Shown here: positions 27,101-35,908 of the stretch, piece after piece
How the letters are laid out: the number at the start of each line of letters is the position of its first letter
Position numbering within the stretch: the first letter of the stretch is position 1
Assembly: GCF_030547685.1 (NCBI RefSeq)
Contig: NZ_JAUOQM010000041.1
Location: forward strand, 1 to 64,000
Length of the DNA stretch: 64,000 nucleotides
Direction: 5' to 3'
DNA from: Gilvimarinus sp. 2_MG-2023
GTDB lineage: Bacteria; Pseudomonadota; Gammaproteobacteria; Pseudomonadales; Cellvibrionaceae
Made by a program: the position numbers and the translations under genes
The notes under the pieces: model-generated
The model's database searches: none
Seen by the model: only the letters and a program-made list of their open reading frames with translations
What the model was told of the DNA's origin: nothing

Positions 27101-27224
27101 TGGATCCATCTGTTACATGGCCTTCGGCCATATGGATCGTGCGATCAATAGCGGGTCGCTCGGGCTCAGCCAGAGCGGCAGTGGTTACGAAAGTCAGCAT
27201 TAGAGCTGGGATTGATAGTTTCAT
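24120..27224 (-). CDS. Secreted multidomain protein with CxxCH haem motif, LamG-like domain and C-terminal Ig-like domain; function unknown
   Basis: This 1034-aa protein has a signal peptide (MKLSIPALMLTFVTTAALA). Residues about 30-500 are beta-rich, with repeated blocks such as SFFEPSITGDGHLMVS and YPWIDKDGANITFTSIGG that suggest a beta-propeller. Residues about 540-700 resemble a LamG/concanavalin sandwich (GYWLDGDNIGIEY, WTHLGFQLSD, GWIDDFKVF). A cytochrome-c-type site, CTSCH at Cys791-His795, follows. Then come a Ser/Gln linker (about 870-935) and a C-terminal Ig-like domain resembling that of the kappa-carrageenase. It lies 99 nt downstream of the carrageenase gene on the same strand, so they may be cotranscribed. 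A haem-bearing secreted protein in this place suggests a redox or sugar-binding role. A lambda-carrageenase-like propeller hydrolase is an alternative I cannot exclude. Confidence 0.75.
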   Translation of the reverse strand: MKLSIPALMLTFVTTAALAEPERPAIDRTIHMAEGHVTDGSNRHWLNPYVPPLTTSKDGRIGLTHRPYRGVFFRLIKPENIDVPFLESAPGMQIMSQHEYLDEMRPDEDIPSRNTNGHMTLCDPSGDMSDNPLAAPNRANANPYACGTNGQDDCYDLTVISHLENRHIGGTDVHVRVSNPKTVDAQIAEITVGETSESDVSFTQGSFFEPSITGDGHLMVSRTDNANIAWRHPSGGNRTTESDIVYYVNDNPDNFAACDVRQFTNRYPIGHAPYDDTINERYGFAMHPFETLDNRGNRLVLPDGFGFGTYPWIDKDGANITFTSIGGRLSSAGYPTRCPPEVQANYGGCSGGSENSPLNGRTLLGLWTRGKMVLLDNMINHMDNMEDVRETSHRDVLLYEPGNGDDGYKRVGDTRSRDIYTMPNGNVPNSSFFDSNEHRFNYLQNMRPISPADVTWLMSTGRSTDEVVFDDYLNANGFIVSHMVQPLRINTQYNVKRALDGHIQNSATSPNWNKPNAGEIIGDGRVEIVANGGFTGKGYWLDGDNIGIEYSIPAQPQDVLSSPWYYSLFVDSRNNSGQRSLIQFPDGSEIRLQGSNQIVFVDNNGGEIHSVTSVSNIPLNGWTHLGFQLSDSNRQIETYINGYKVDTFNTSNALFVLSPGTLSLGSSGNGNSFRGWIDDFKVFAETVNPEVACNHAKGTLAGLTSGAASSWQNIANGHPNTSHQEVSSLLSSNGKSTFNRYVCYHDYSDDYAAHLQNIPQGLRSVREDINFPEGPLRQDRPRPESRQNAFCTSCHTADGRSGLDLEALALRAGINAPDDERRQPLQPDPFVYGNIPANWISPGVPATRQVSNRQHALNIDTLLLGRSGGSGTGQSSSQASSQSSNQTSSQSSSQASSQSSSQASSQSSSQASSQSSSQASSQSSSQTSSQSSESTVDEGVCGPNQPNWVQAEEVHLDQSGTVQLHVGETMLLNATVLPTCVSQPNVNFQSSNWRIVRPNNSGLMTARGPGQAVITVVSKADPTVTDSINILVSP
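24431..24606 (-). repeat. 24-nt tandem repeats encoding the Ser/Gln linker
   Basis: Seven consecutive 24-nt units (consensus start AGCTTTGGCTTGAGGCCTG) with few substitutions, encoding the eight-residue unit SSQASSQS. Length change by whole units would keep the frame, so linker length may vary among strains. Confidence 0.9.
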
Positions 27225-27323
27225 AGTTTGATCTCTCTTTGCCTTTATTGTTATAAAATTACCAACTAGCGAGTTGTTGTAGCGGCCCTAGCCAAAGCGA
27301 CCGCTTTAAATAAATCGCTGTAA

Positions 27324-29666
27324 TTAATCTACGCGAACATCAACGGTGTCGGTATGACCGCCGTTTTTGGTACGCACGGTAATGGTTGCCGTACCGCTGC
27401 GGCGAGTGAGAATGTTTCCCCCACCGGTAACGGAGACAACGCTCGCGTCGGAACTGGTATAAGCGACATTAGGGTTAGTGGCGCAGCTGGGTGTTACGAC
27501 CGCGTTGAGTTGATATTGCTGATTGCGAGTCAAGTTCAATTGTTCTTGACCCAGCGAAACGCCTGTAACGGCGACCCAAGAGTTTGGGCACTGATTGTCT
27601 GGAGGGGTGTTCGTGCTCACCGTAATCCGTGAGGAATCGGTGAACAGACCATTGTCTGAAATTGCGGTAATTGTGACCGGCCCACCGCTAGCATGAGCAG
27701 TGACGACTCCCTGCGCACTAACACTGGCAATGCCAGGTGAATCAGACATCCAGGTGAGCCTTTTATTTGTGGCTGAGGTGGGCTGTACAGTGGCATTTAA
27801 GTGTTGAGTTTGACCTGTCGCAAGGGTTAAGTTTTCGGGTGTTACTTGAATGCCGGTAACCCCTACATCTGCCTCCCCCTGTGAACCGCCGGAAACACTA
27901 ATGCCGTCCACTGTAGCGCTGTGTGCTTCCTGACCATTATTAATGTAAATAGTAGCCGAACTGTCATTGGCGCCAGTTGTAAAGCTTAGTGATTTTTGCT
28001 GGTATCCAGTGTTTTTAAATTGTACGCTCGACTGCCCAGCGCTGATGTTTTTGATACCCACAACAAAGTTGTCACCCGCCGTGGCGACTTTGCCCCATGC
28101 ACTAAGTTGGTATTGCGTGCTGGGTTGGATGGCAATCGTTTGCTCTAGGCGTGCTGCCCCATCAAACGTTAACGCACGGTTGCCTTGTCGAGCATCATTG
28201 TTGGTTCGTGGCTGACCGTTTAACACGGTCCAGCCGTTTAGGTTGCCAGATTCAAAACTGCCGTTTTGTGGAGTGTTATTCCCTGGCTGCGGGTCTGGAT
28301 TAGGCTCAGTTGGAGTGTTGCCGGTGATAGTTACAGGTTCAAGTGGTGTTTGGATAAACACGTCCTGTCCTGCTGATGATGTGAATACCGGTGCTAACGC
28401 ATAGAAATGCCCTGCCGGTAAGTCGGCCGAAGGAGGCACCTGATCAATGTCAAGTGATATCGTCACCTTGCCGCCATAACGCTGGCTGGATGAAGTAACC
28501 GAACTATCATGACCCGAGGCGGCGATACGTACAAATCCATCGGCGTTCTTTTCAACCAAATTTACGACCAGGCCGTTGTGATTTCCCGCCACTACGTGAT
28601 GGTTTGAGCCGCCGTGATAATTAACTTCCACATCAAGTGATTGTTGGTTGCTGAAGGATCCATTCTCGTAGCTTGCGCGATTTTCTAGCCATACAGAAGG
28701 CTGCACTTCCCAAGTTTTGACATAATCTACTTGCATGGTGGCGTCTTCTGGGAAGCCTTGCGAAGTGATATTGTTTGGGTTGGGGTCGGCGCGTTGGCAG
28801 CTAGCGTTGTAGTAAATAAATTGGCGACGCATCCCCATTGAGAAAATAACATGCATAGGCCGGTGCCAATAAGTATTGGGCTTAGAGCCTATCAATTCGC
28901 CATCTACATACCAAAAAATTCGATCGCGTCGGTTTTCGACTGCATAGGTGTGAAAATCATCCGATGGGTCGTGATCTGCCTCAAAGTTTAAAAGTTGCGT
29001 GGCGGGGTTGGGTTTTGGTCGCAACCAAATTCTGTTGCCGTTGTCGTCGAATATACGTGCATGAAGATTATGATCGCTGACGTTAATCGGGTCAGCATCA
29101 TTAGGCCCAGGACCGTGCCAGTCGGCCTGTTGTAATTCGACGATATCAATTTCACTGTAATCCACGCTGCCAGGTGTGCCGGCATCGTTATAGGGGTGCC
29201 CGTCACTGTACAGCCAAAAGGCGGGGCTGAGACCAGGAAACACTTTCACGCCCTTAATAGAGGCCTCGTAGTAACCATAAATCCCATCATTGGTGGATTT
29301 AACAGCGCCACTTTTATAGTAAAGCTCTCTCTGAACGGTGCGTGGAGTGCCTCCAGCAACACCGTCCCAGCAGGCATCGGCAAAAGCTCGAGTGTGGGTT
29401 TCTTGCGTGGCAGCAATGTTTAACTTTCCGTCGGCCACATAGGCGTTATTTTCGTCAAAGCTCCAGGCGCCAATCACCAAGTCACTTGGGTTATTCACCC
29501 ACTTATTCGTGTCCAAGGTGCTACCGTTGAAAGTGTCAGTGCGGTTTCCAAGCTCTTGCCAGCGCAACTGGCCGGGTTCAGCCCCATCAGGGCGTATGCC
29601 TTGAGCGGCGGCCGTTGAGGCCACCAGCAGCAAGCAGCTTACGTAAGTAAAGCGGTTCAAAATCAT
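27324..29666 (-). CDS. cgkA: Kappa-carrageenase, GH16 family, modular secreted enzyme
   Basis: The start at ATG 29666 (AGG upstream) gives 780 aa with a Sec signal ending STAAAQG. The GH16 domain (about 30-330) closely resembles, from memory, the Pseudoalteromonas carrageenovora enzyme: GYYEASIKGVKVFPGLSPAFWLYS, YSEIDIVELQQ, DFHTYAVENRRDRIFWYVDGE and YWHRPMHV. Catalytic residues are Glu172 (nucleophile), Asp174 and Glu177 (acid/base). It hydrolyses beta-1,4 bonds of kappa-carrageenan outside the cell. After it come a beta-sandwich, a Pro/Asn linker, a carbohydrate-binding-like module (NGSFESGNLNGW), a BIG2 Ig-like domain, and a C-terminal Cys-bearing Ig-like domain (CPNSWVAV, TPSCATNP) also present in the known enzyme. 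PUL operator 5 lies about 130 nt upstream. Confidence 0.95.
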   Translation of the reverse strand: MILNRFTYVSCLLLVASTAAAQGIRPDGAEPGQLRWQELGNRTDTFNGSTLDTNKWVNNPSDLVIGAWSFDENNAYVADGKLNIAATQETHTRAFADACWDGVAGGTPRTVQRELYYKSGAVKSTNDGIYGYYEASIKGVKVFPGLSPAFWLYSDGHPYNDAGTPGSVDYSEIDIVELQQADWHGPGPNDADPINVSDHNLHARIFDDNGNRIWLRPKPNPATQLLNFEADHDPSDDFHTYAVENRRDRIFWYVDGELIGSKPNTYWHRPMHVIFSMGMRRQFIYYNASCQRADPNPNNITSQGFPEDATMQVDYVKTWEVQPSVWLENRASYENGSFSNQQSLDVEVNYHGGSNHHVVAGNHNGLVVNLVEKNADGFVRIAASGHDSSVTSSSQRYGGKVTISLDIDQVPPSADLPAGHFYALAPVFTSSAGQDVFIQTPLEPVTITGNTPTEPNPDPQPGNNTPQNGSFESGNLNGWTVLNGQPRTNNDARQGNRALTFDGAARLEQTIAIQPSTQYQLSAWGKVATAGDNFVVGIKNISAGQSSVQFKNTGYQQKSLSFTTGANDSSATIYINNGQEAHSATVDGISVSGGSQGEADVGVTGIQVTPENLTLATGQTQHLNATVQPTSATNKRLTWMSDSPGIASVSAQGVVTAHASGGPVTITAISDNGLFTDSSRITVSTNTPPDNQCPNSWVAVTGVSLGQEQLNLTRNQQYQLNAVVTPSCATNPNVAYTSSDASVVSVTGGGNILTRRSGTATITVRTKNGGHTDTVDVRVD

Positions 29667-29794
29667 CGTATTACCTATAATATTTATTGTTAGTGGAGGC
29701 TGTTTGTTGAAAGTGATAAACCCAGAGGGGTTTGGTGCCGATAGCCTGAAATACAGCATCGGTCAAGAGCCTAGCTGCAAAGTTGTTTTATTAC

Positions 29795-29809
29795 AAACAT
29801 ATCATGTTT
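29795..29809. promoter_or_regulatory. PUL operator site 5 (AAACATATCATGTTT)
   Basis: Both arms are perfect, with centre ATC. It lies 129 nt upstream of the kappa-carrageenase start, on the minus-strand promoter side. Confidence 0.8.
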
Positions 29810-29994
29810 AATAAGGTGCAATCTATGTTGTAATGCGAAAAAACATGAGTTAAGTCACGTAATTCGCTCGGTTTGGTCAAGTCATTTTAAGGGGGGGTTG
29901 ACTGGTGTAGAGCAATGAATACGACAGTACTGGGGTGATGGTATATATAGCGTCAAGTTTAGTCTAAAAAGTTCTAATAACTTGTTGTAAGTGT

Positions 29995-30009
29995 AAACAT
30001 CATATGTTT
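29995..30009. promoter_or_regulatory. PUL operator site 4 (AAACATCATATGTTT)
   Basis: Perfect TAAACAT-CAT-ATGTTTA palindrome (29994-30010), 140 nt upstream of the receptor start codon, leaving a long leader. Confidence 0.85.
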
Positions 30010-30148
30010 AGATAGGGTCTATTAAGCTAATAATAAGCTGTGGACCTACCGGGTCCTAACTGATGTGCAAGCCTTAGGCTCGGGCGTTAACTACAAAGGG
30101 GCCACCTGTTTCCAACAAAACTATAACGTATAGATCTGGAGAGGAAGT

Positions 30149-33100
30149 ATGAAAAATAACTTTAAACTGAGTGCCTTGTCGCTTGCCATTTTAAGCAGTG
30201 TTTCGGCCGGTCAGCTACATGCCCAAGGCGTCGATCCCGAAACCGATGATAATAAAGAAAATGAGATGGCTCTGCTTGAGGAAGTTGTTGTTACTGGCTT
30301 TCGTCAAAGTATTGAGCGGGCGGTAGACGCTAAACGTAATTCAGATCAGGTTTCTGATTCAATTTATGCTGAAGATGTCGGTAAATCGACGGATCAGAAT
30401 ATTGCTGATGCGTTGTCTCGTGTCACCGGCGTAACGGTTACTGATGAAGGTGGCGAGGGTTCGCGAATCTCGGTTCGTGGTGCAGCTTCCTACATGAACC
30501 AAGTGTCCATGAATGGCGTGGAGCTTACCAGTGGTTCTACGGGTGGCCTAGACCCCAATGGTAGTGGTATCTCCGTTGCGGATCAGAGTGTGGATCTGAG
30601 TGCATTCTCTTCCGATATCTTAGCCTCCATTGACGTAGTAAAAACTTCCTCGGCTGACCAAAACGAAGGCTCACTGGGTGCCAATGTGATTTTGCGTACA
30701 CTCCAGCCGCTTGACCTTAATGCGCCTCGTCGGAACGTACAGGTACAGTCACGCTATAACGACTTCTCTGGTAATGATGATTACGCCTTAAACGGCACTT
30801 TTGCTGATAAGTTTTTTGATGATAGTGTTGGGCTAGTTTTTACCACTTCATTTGACAACTACCAATATCGCCAAGATGCAGTGCAGCACGACTACCAGCA
30901 AGATTCGATTCGTATTGCGGATGCCAGTAGTGAGGTGGATGCTTCAGGTCCTCGCGCTTTTGATGTCGCTACAGGGCAGCCAATTCGTGTGGCCAGCTCG
31001 CTTAACCCCGATTACAATTCATTAGATAAACTCCCGGGTTATGATCCTGAAACCCAAGTAGGGATGCAGGATTTGTACGTAATCGCGCGCGATATGACCA
31101 ACTATTCGATGAGCCAGAACGAGCGTACTCGTTGGACATCAAACCTCGGCATTCAATTTCAACCCACGGACACCTCAGATATTCAGCTTGATGTTTCATA
31201 CACAAATACGGAGCGAGATGTTGACTACAACACGGTTCGTTTTAACTGGGCAGCATCAACTGCGTATACCGGCTTCGGCTCAGATACTACCGATATGATT
31301 GGTGTGGATCTAGAAAATCGCACTATTGCCTCTATGAAGTCAACCGATAGAACCGGATTGATGGCACGCACTAAAGGTGTGAATGAAATTGAATCAAGCG
31401 TTGTTTCTTTGCGATGGGATCAAGAGCTTGGTGATTCGCTAGATATGCAGGTCCAAGCTGGATGGTCTAAAACGACAGATGACACAGATGACTGGGTAGG
31501 TGCAGGTACGGCAATTTGGGGCACTACTAACAATCTCGCAAATGATTTGCCAGAAGATTGGTATGATTTTGTCGGGTATGATTGCGCGACTGGAGACTGT
31601 TCGGTCTTATCCGGTGAGCGCCAAGCCAGCTACGATCCGGTTTATGGGACGTGGAATAATATTCACTCTCGGTTTGTGCCGAATGACTTGTACGCAAATC
31701 ACTTGGGCTATTTAGCTCAAACCTTCCGCGAGCAATCAGATACGAATGCTACTTTTAATATGGATTTTGATTGGCATGTAGATGCATTTTATCTGACAGA
31801 CGTTGAGTTTGGGGTAAAAGTTGCCAATCGTGAGAAAGATGTATTTACAGACCGCCAATTAGCGCAAAACTCGTCAACCTTAGTGGATGACGAAAACCCC
31901 GACATCAGTTACGGTGGTGAGGGCATGGACAGTATTCATTTGATTGATATGCTGGATACTGGTGCCTTCCCCGTTGATAACTTTGCTGAAGGTCTAGTTG
32001 AAGACCGGAGCAATGATTTCTTTAACGGCTGGCCGAGTATTGACCCAGATAAAGCCGTAGCGGCCTTCACAGGAACTGATCCAGATACCGTCAGCCTGCG
32101 ATCTGATCCATCTCAATCGCGTGTTATTGAAACAGAAACTCAAGCTGCCTATCTGAAAGGTAATTTTGAGTTTATGGAAGGGCGCCTGACAGGTAATGTT
32201 GGTGTTCGTTATGTTAAAGATGAAACGGATGCGACCGCCTATGGTTCCGTCCAATGGTATCGAGGGCCTCACGCAGTTGATTGGCATGAATTGATCGTTG
32301 AGCGTCAATTGGCAAATGAAAATTTACCTGCGTGTGATGTTCCATCGCAAAGCCTCGATGGTCCCGCTTCCCCGTGGGAGAACGTTGGTGATTTACGTAA
32401 CTGCTGGGACTGGAGAATTACACACGCTTATGACTACGACAATGAAAACACCATTCCTGTAGAAGGTGGTGTGGTGCAGGCACCGGAAACAGGTGTGCCA
32501 TCTCCTGATTGGCGCTTTATCGATAGTGGTGGTGTTCCTGACTACGATGTTAACCGAGTGTTGAGGGTGGACTATTCTGACCCTAACAACCCTGTCATCG
32601 TAGAAAACAGCGCAGTGCCCTCCCAGATTTATGAGATGGTGGATGGCGAGTTACAGCTAACGGGCTATAAAGATCGCTTGCGTGGTCGGGCTTTCCGTGG
32701 CGGCTTGCAGCCATACGTTGATTATTCCACAGCGTTTACTGGCCCTGCTGGCAACACGCCAGTTGCCAACTTTCGCAACGCGCCAACTGCCGATAGTGGT
32801 TCATATGAGGCATGGCTGCCAAGCTTAAACTTAAATTATATGATATCTGACGATATGATTTTACGTTTTGCTAGCTCGAAAACCATGGCCCGACCACGTT
32901 TCGACTCTTTGGCTCCTCGGTTGCAGGTTAATGAAAACCAGTGGGATAGCTTTGCAAACGGCTCCTCCGGTAACACCTCATTACAACCTCTAGAGTCTAA
33001 AAACCTTGATTTGTCATATGAGTGGTATTTTGGTGAAGGAGATATGGTGTCTGTTGCTTTGTTTCACAAAGACATGGATAACTTTGAGGAAGATGTTGAT

Positions 33101-33871
33101 ACCCGCTACTACTACAAAGATGTGCGTTCTGAGTATGATTTAGATGATTTGAGCATTCTTCTTCCTTACGATGAAACGGTTAAGCCTGGCGATGTGCTAG
33201 ATGAGAGTGGTGCCACCTGTATGCCACATCGTGCCCATGCGGCGCAGTCTCTGGAGCCAGTATTCATTGATTGTCATACAGCTATTATCTCTCAGGTGCA
33301 GAACGGTGACGGGCAAACTATCTCCGGTGTGGAGCTGGGTTATACACAAATGTTTGATTCTCTGCCTGGAGCGTTTTCGGGTCTGGGGGTAAGTATGAAT
33401 TATACCTACCAAGAGTCCGAGCGTGATGCAGTCTTAATACCGGGTACTACCGATCAGTACAGTAATCCGTTGCCTGCAGCCAACACTCCAAAGCATACAG
33501 CTAATACCACTGTTTTTTGGGAACAAGGCGATTGGGAATTACGTTTGGCTCACCAATACACAGGGATTCAATTGATTGACGGTGGTATGTATGGCGGTGC
33601 TGTATGGCAAGATCCGACTGAGAACTTAGACTTTAGTGCTACTTACAATGTTAACAATACGTTGAGCGTGACTTTGCATGCGCTGAATCTTACCGATGAA
33701 GTGACTCGCCAATTTTACACCGCAAGAAACCGTCAGTTGGGCGATTTCGAGGGGGCAGAATATTGGGATGAAGGCAACCCTATGGATGATTCAAATGTCT
33801 ACGATGGTCGCACTGATGCGCAGTATCGTTTAGGCCGATCTTTCCGGGTTGCTCTGCGTATGAGCTTCTAA
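30149..33871 (+). CDS. Large TonB-dependent receptor for carrageenan oligosaccharides
   Basis: This 1240-aa receptor starts at ATG 30149 after GGAGAGGAAG and has a signal peptide ending near QLHAQG. The TonB-box region MALLEEVVVTGFRQSIERA is followed by a plug with DSIYAEDVGKSTDQNIADALSRVTGVTV. The very long barrel ends in FRVALRMSF. It is longer than the usual 900-1000 aa because of large extracellular loops. It is divergent from the kappa-carrageenase, carries its own PUL operator, and is followed after 66 nt by a surface-type lipoprotein gene. It is therefore the best candidate for import of kappa-carrageenan oligosaccharides, acting like the SusC member of a SusCD pair. Confidence 0.94.
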   Translation: MKNNFKLSALSLAILSSVSAGQLHAQGVDPETDDNKENEMALLEEVVVTGFRQSIERAVDAKRNSDQVSDSIYAEDVGKSTDQNIADALSRVTGVTVTDEGGEGSRISVRGAASYMNQVSMNGVELTSGSTGGLDPNGSGISVADQSVDLSAFSSDILASIDVVKTSSADQNEGSLGANVILRTLQPLDLNAPRRNVQVQSRYNDFSGNDDYALNGTFADKFFDDSVGLVFTTSFDNYQYRQDAVQHDYQQDSIRIADASSEVDASGPRAFDVATGQPIRVASSLNPDYNSLDKLPGYDPETQVGMQDLYVIARDMTNYSMSQNERTRWTSNLGIQFQPTDTSDIQLDVSYTNTERDVDYNTVRFNWAASTAYTGFGSDTTDMIGVDLENRTIASMKSTDRTGLMARTKGVNEIESSVVSLRWDQELGDSLDMQVQAGWSKTTDDTDDWVGAGTAIWGTTNNLANDLPEDWYDFVGYDCATGDCSVLSGERQASYDPVYGTWNNIHSRFVPNDLYANHLGYLAQTFREQSDTNATFNMDFDWHVDAFYLTDVEFGVKVANREKDVFTDRQLAQNSSTLVDDENPDISYGGEGMDSIHLIDMLDTGAFPVDNFAEGLVEDRSNDFFNGWPSIDPDKAVAAFTGTDPDTVSLRSDPSQSRVIETETQAAYLKGNFEFMEGRLTGNVGVRYVKDETDATAYGSVQWYRGPHAVDWHELIVERQLANENLPACDVPSQSLDGPASPWENVGDLRNCWDWRITHAYDYDNENTIPVEGGVVQAPETGVPSPDWRFIDSGGVPDYDVNRVLRVDYSDPNNPVIVENSAVPSQIYEMVDGELQLTGYKDRLRGRAFRGGLQPYVDYSTAFTGPAGNTPVANFRNAPTADSGSYEAWLPSLNLNYMISDDMILRFASSKTMARPRFDSLAPRLQVNENQWDSFANGSSGNTSLQPLESKNLDLSYEWYFGEGDMVSVALFHKDMDNFEEDVDTRYYYKDVRSEYDLDDLSILLPYDETVKPGDVLDESGATCMPHRAHAAQSLEPVFIDCHTAIISQVQNGDGQTISGVELGYTQMFDSLPGAFSGLGVSMNYTYQESERDAVLIPGTTDQYSNPLPAANTPKHTANTTVFWEQGDWELRLAHQYTGIQLIDGGMYGGAVWQDPTENLDFSATYNVNNTLSVTLHALNLTDEVTRQFYTARNRQLGDFEGAEYWDEGNPMDDSNVYDGRTDAQYRLGRSFRVALRMSF

Positions 33872-33937
33872 TCCACTAATAACACCAGCTCGGCAGGCTC
33901 AACGCCCGCCGAAATGAGAATAATTGGAGAAGGTATA

Positions 33938-35800
33938 ATGAATAAGACATTTAAAATGTGCGGTATTGCAATCGCAGTCAGTGCAGCACTTACGGCGTGT
34001 GGCGGCGCTGACGAAGGGTTTGATTTGGGCTATGGGGCTGATGAGCCAGTCGTTTTCGAAACTGAGGTTATAGAGGTAAGCATTACCGATCGCCAAGAAG
34101 GAACTGTCGTAATCGATTTGACTCAGGGCGCTACGGTGGGCGGCGAAGCCATTAATAGTGAAACTCCTGGGGTTTATCCTGTAGGCTGGCTATTTAATGG
34201 TGCCGAAACTCGCTACCCTCGTGACAACTGGGCGAATGGTCAAGATCCAGTAGCATTAGCCGACGCTGGAGATATTGAAATTTTCCCCGCGGCGCTTCCG
34301 GTTCCGCAAATTGGGGATGATAAATTAACGCCGTTTGTTGTAGAAGGTAACACGTTAGTGGTTACACCTACTATGTTCGACGAGGCGCTGCGTTCGTGCG
34401 ATGACTCAGACTTTATTCCTACCATTTACGAAGGTGCCATTGGTGCTAGTGATATTGTTAGTCAGGGGGATGGTTATTTAGACTTCCCTGCACAACACAC
34501 TTACAGCATTGATTACTATCTCGATAATGGAGCCGGCCGTACAAAGCGTACTATTAAATTAACCGTCTCCGCCGAAAGTGATCTGGTAACAGATTTAAAT
34601 GTACCCGCAACTCTGGATGTTCCAAAAGGGCTTGAAGTTGAATCTGGCGTTGGGACTATTCCTTATTACGCGTGCAGTACAGCTCTCGATTATGAGATTG
34701 AAGATACCAATATTGCAACCGTTGATGAAAATGGCATGATAGAAGGTTTGGCGGTTGGTGAAACCACGATGACTGTTAGCAGTCAGGCTGATCCTAGCTT
34801 GCAGAAAACAGTGTCTATCAATGTTATTGAGTCATTCTTTTTAAGTTTAAATGAAGATGAGCCGGGTCAGAAGTCGGTTCCTGCTTGTACCATGTCAGCC
34901 GTGCGGGTAGAACCCAATATGGTTGCCGGTGAGCTGTCTGGTGTTTTCGAATACGACTGGAGTTCATCTAGCAACCAGATGCCTATTCAAGGTACTACTT
35001 CTATGGCTTTTGGTGAAATAGCCATGCTGGATGGTGGGGCTGATAACAGCTTTGCAGGCGCAAGCACTACGGTAGTGTCGTCTTTGACTAATGGTGAAAC
35101 CGGCGGTGTTAATGTTGGCGATGTCAGTGATGCATCGGTTGATGTCACGGTGGTGCCGAACCGAGCCTGTGAAACCATTAATGTGAACGATGGGGCTACC
35201 CCATGGGCTTTTGATTACCAAATGGAAAGTGATGCTTTTAGTGGTGGTGCTTTTTGGAACGCGTTAGGTGACTCAGCGATTACCACATCCCCTGATGGCC
35301 TTGTAGGTAACGGCGTTAAAATGACGATAAATGCCGTAAACGCAGATCCTGAAACCGTGCCCAATGGCATGTGGTATCAAATGTGGAGTACCGGTGCTAA
35401 CAACTTCTTTGGTGCTACTCTTGGTCGTGTACCAGAGTCACATGGTGTTGAGTTCTCGACGAATGTATGGGTTAAGCTTGATACAGATGTCGACGGGCCT
35501 GTTACTCTACGCCAGTATATTCACCCTTGGCAGTTTACAGATCATACAACTTACGCAGGGCTTGAGCGCCGTAATGCACCGCACGCCGCTTTGTTTGAGG
35601 CTGAGTTGGTAAACACCGCTGAATGGCAATATGTTGAGTTTAAGCTTCAATCTGGGGAACGTACCTTTACAGTACCAACTAGCTGGGATGGTGCGGGTAA
35701 TGCTCAAGCAGCCGTCATGTCGCAATTTGCGGTATACGGGCTCAATGCAGGTGATAGTGTAACCTTTGACGAATACTCGTTAGTCATCGAAAACGATTAA
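33938..35800 (+). CDS. Surface lipoprotein with BIG2 and carbohydrate-binding-like domains (SusD-like role)
   Basis: The start at ATG 33938, with GGAGAAGG upstream, gives 620 aa; an earlier in-frame ATG at 33914 lacks a site. The signal ends in a lipobox (ALTAC) followed by Gly-Gly-Ala. A BIG2 Ig-like domain (about residues 205-305: LDVPKGLEVES and TIATVDENGMIEGLAVGETTMTV-like blocks) precedes a C-terminal beta-sandwich (about 420-620) with WAFDYQME and VTFDEYSLVIE, which looks like a carbohydrate-binding module. No catalytic motif is seen. Its place directly after the large TonB receptor suggests it captures oligosaccharides at the cell surface for that receptor, as SusD-type proteins do in Bacteroidetes. 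It has no sequence likeness to SusD. It ends at a strong terminator. Confidence 0.8.
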   Translation: MNKTFKMCGIAIAVSAALTACGGADEGFDLGYGADEPVVFETEVIEVSITDRQEGTVVIDLTQGATVGGEAINSETPGVYPVGWLFNGAETRYPRDNWANGQDPVALADAGDIEIFPAALPVPQIGDDKLTPFVVEGNTLVVTPTMFDEALRSCDDSDFIPTIYEGAIGASDIVSQGDGYLDFPAQHTYSIDYYLDNGAGRTKRTIKLTVSAESDLVTDLNVPATLDVPKGLEVESGVGTIPYYACSTALDYEIEDTNIATVDENGMIEGLAVGETTMTVSSQADPSLQKTVSINVIESFFLSLNEDEPGQKSVPACTMSAVRVEPNMVAGELSGVFEYDWSSSSNQMPIQGTTSMAFGEIAMLDGGADNSFAGASTTVVSSLTNGETGGVNVGDVSDASVDVTVVPNRACETINVNDGATPWAFDYQMESDAFSGGAFWNALGDSAITTSPDGLVGNGVKMTINAVNADPETVPNGMWYQMWSTGANNFFGATLGRVPESHGVEFSTNVWVKLDTDVDGPVTLRQYIHPWQFTDHTTYAGLERRNAPHAALFEAELVNTAEWQYVEFKLQSGERTFTVPTSWDGAGNAQAAVMSQFAVYGLNAGDSVTFDEYSLVIEND

Positions 35801-35815
35801 TTTCTCAACCATAAT

Positions 35816-35840
35816 AAGCCGCCCGTCGGGCGGCTTTTCC
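35816..35840 (+). terminator. Rho-independent terminator after surface lipoprotein
   Basis: AAGCCGCCC (35816-35824), loop GTC, GGGCGGCTT (35828-35836), then TT. A compact, strong stem. Confidence 0.9.
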
Positions 35841-35908
35841 CTGCCTGTTCATATCCAGCCATATCAATATTTTTTCATAATAATAATGTCCATATGTGGG
35901 AGATCCAA

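Larger units (their letters stand above)
29667..30148. promoter_or_regulatory. Divergent control region of carrageenase and TonB receptor with two operators
   Basis: About 480 nt between divergent genes carry operator 5 (29795-29809) near the carrageenase and operator 4 (29995-30009) near the receptor, 200 nt apart. Two sites of the same motif in one divergent region would allow joint or looped control. No gene is seen in between. Confidence 0.75.
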
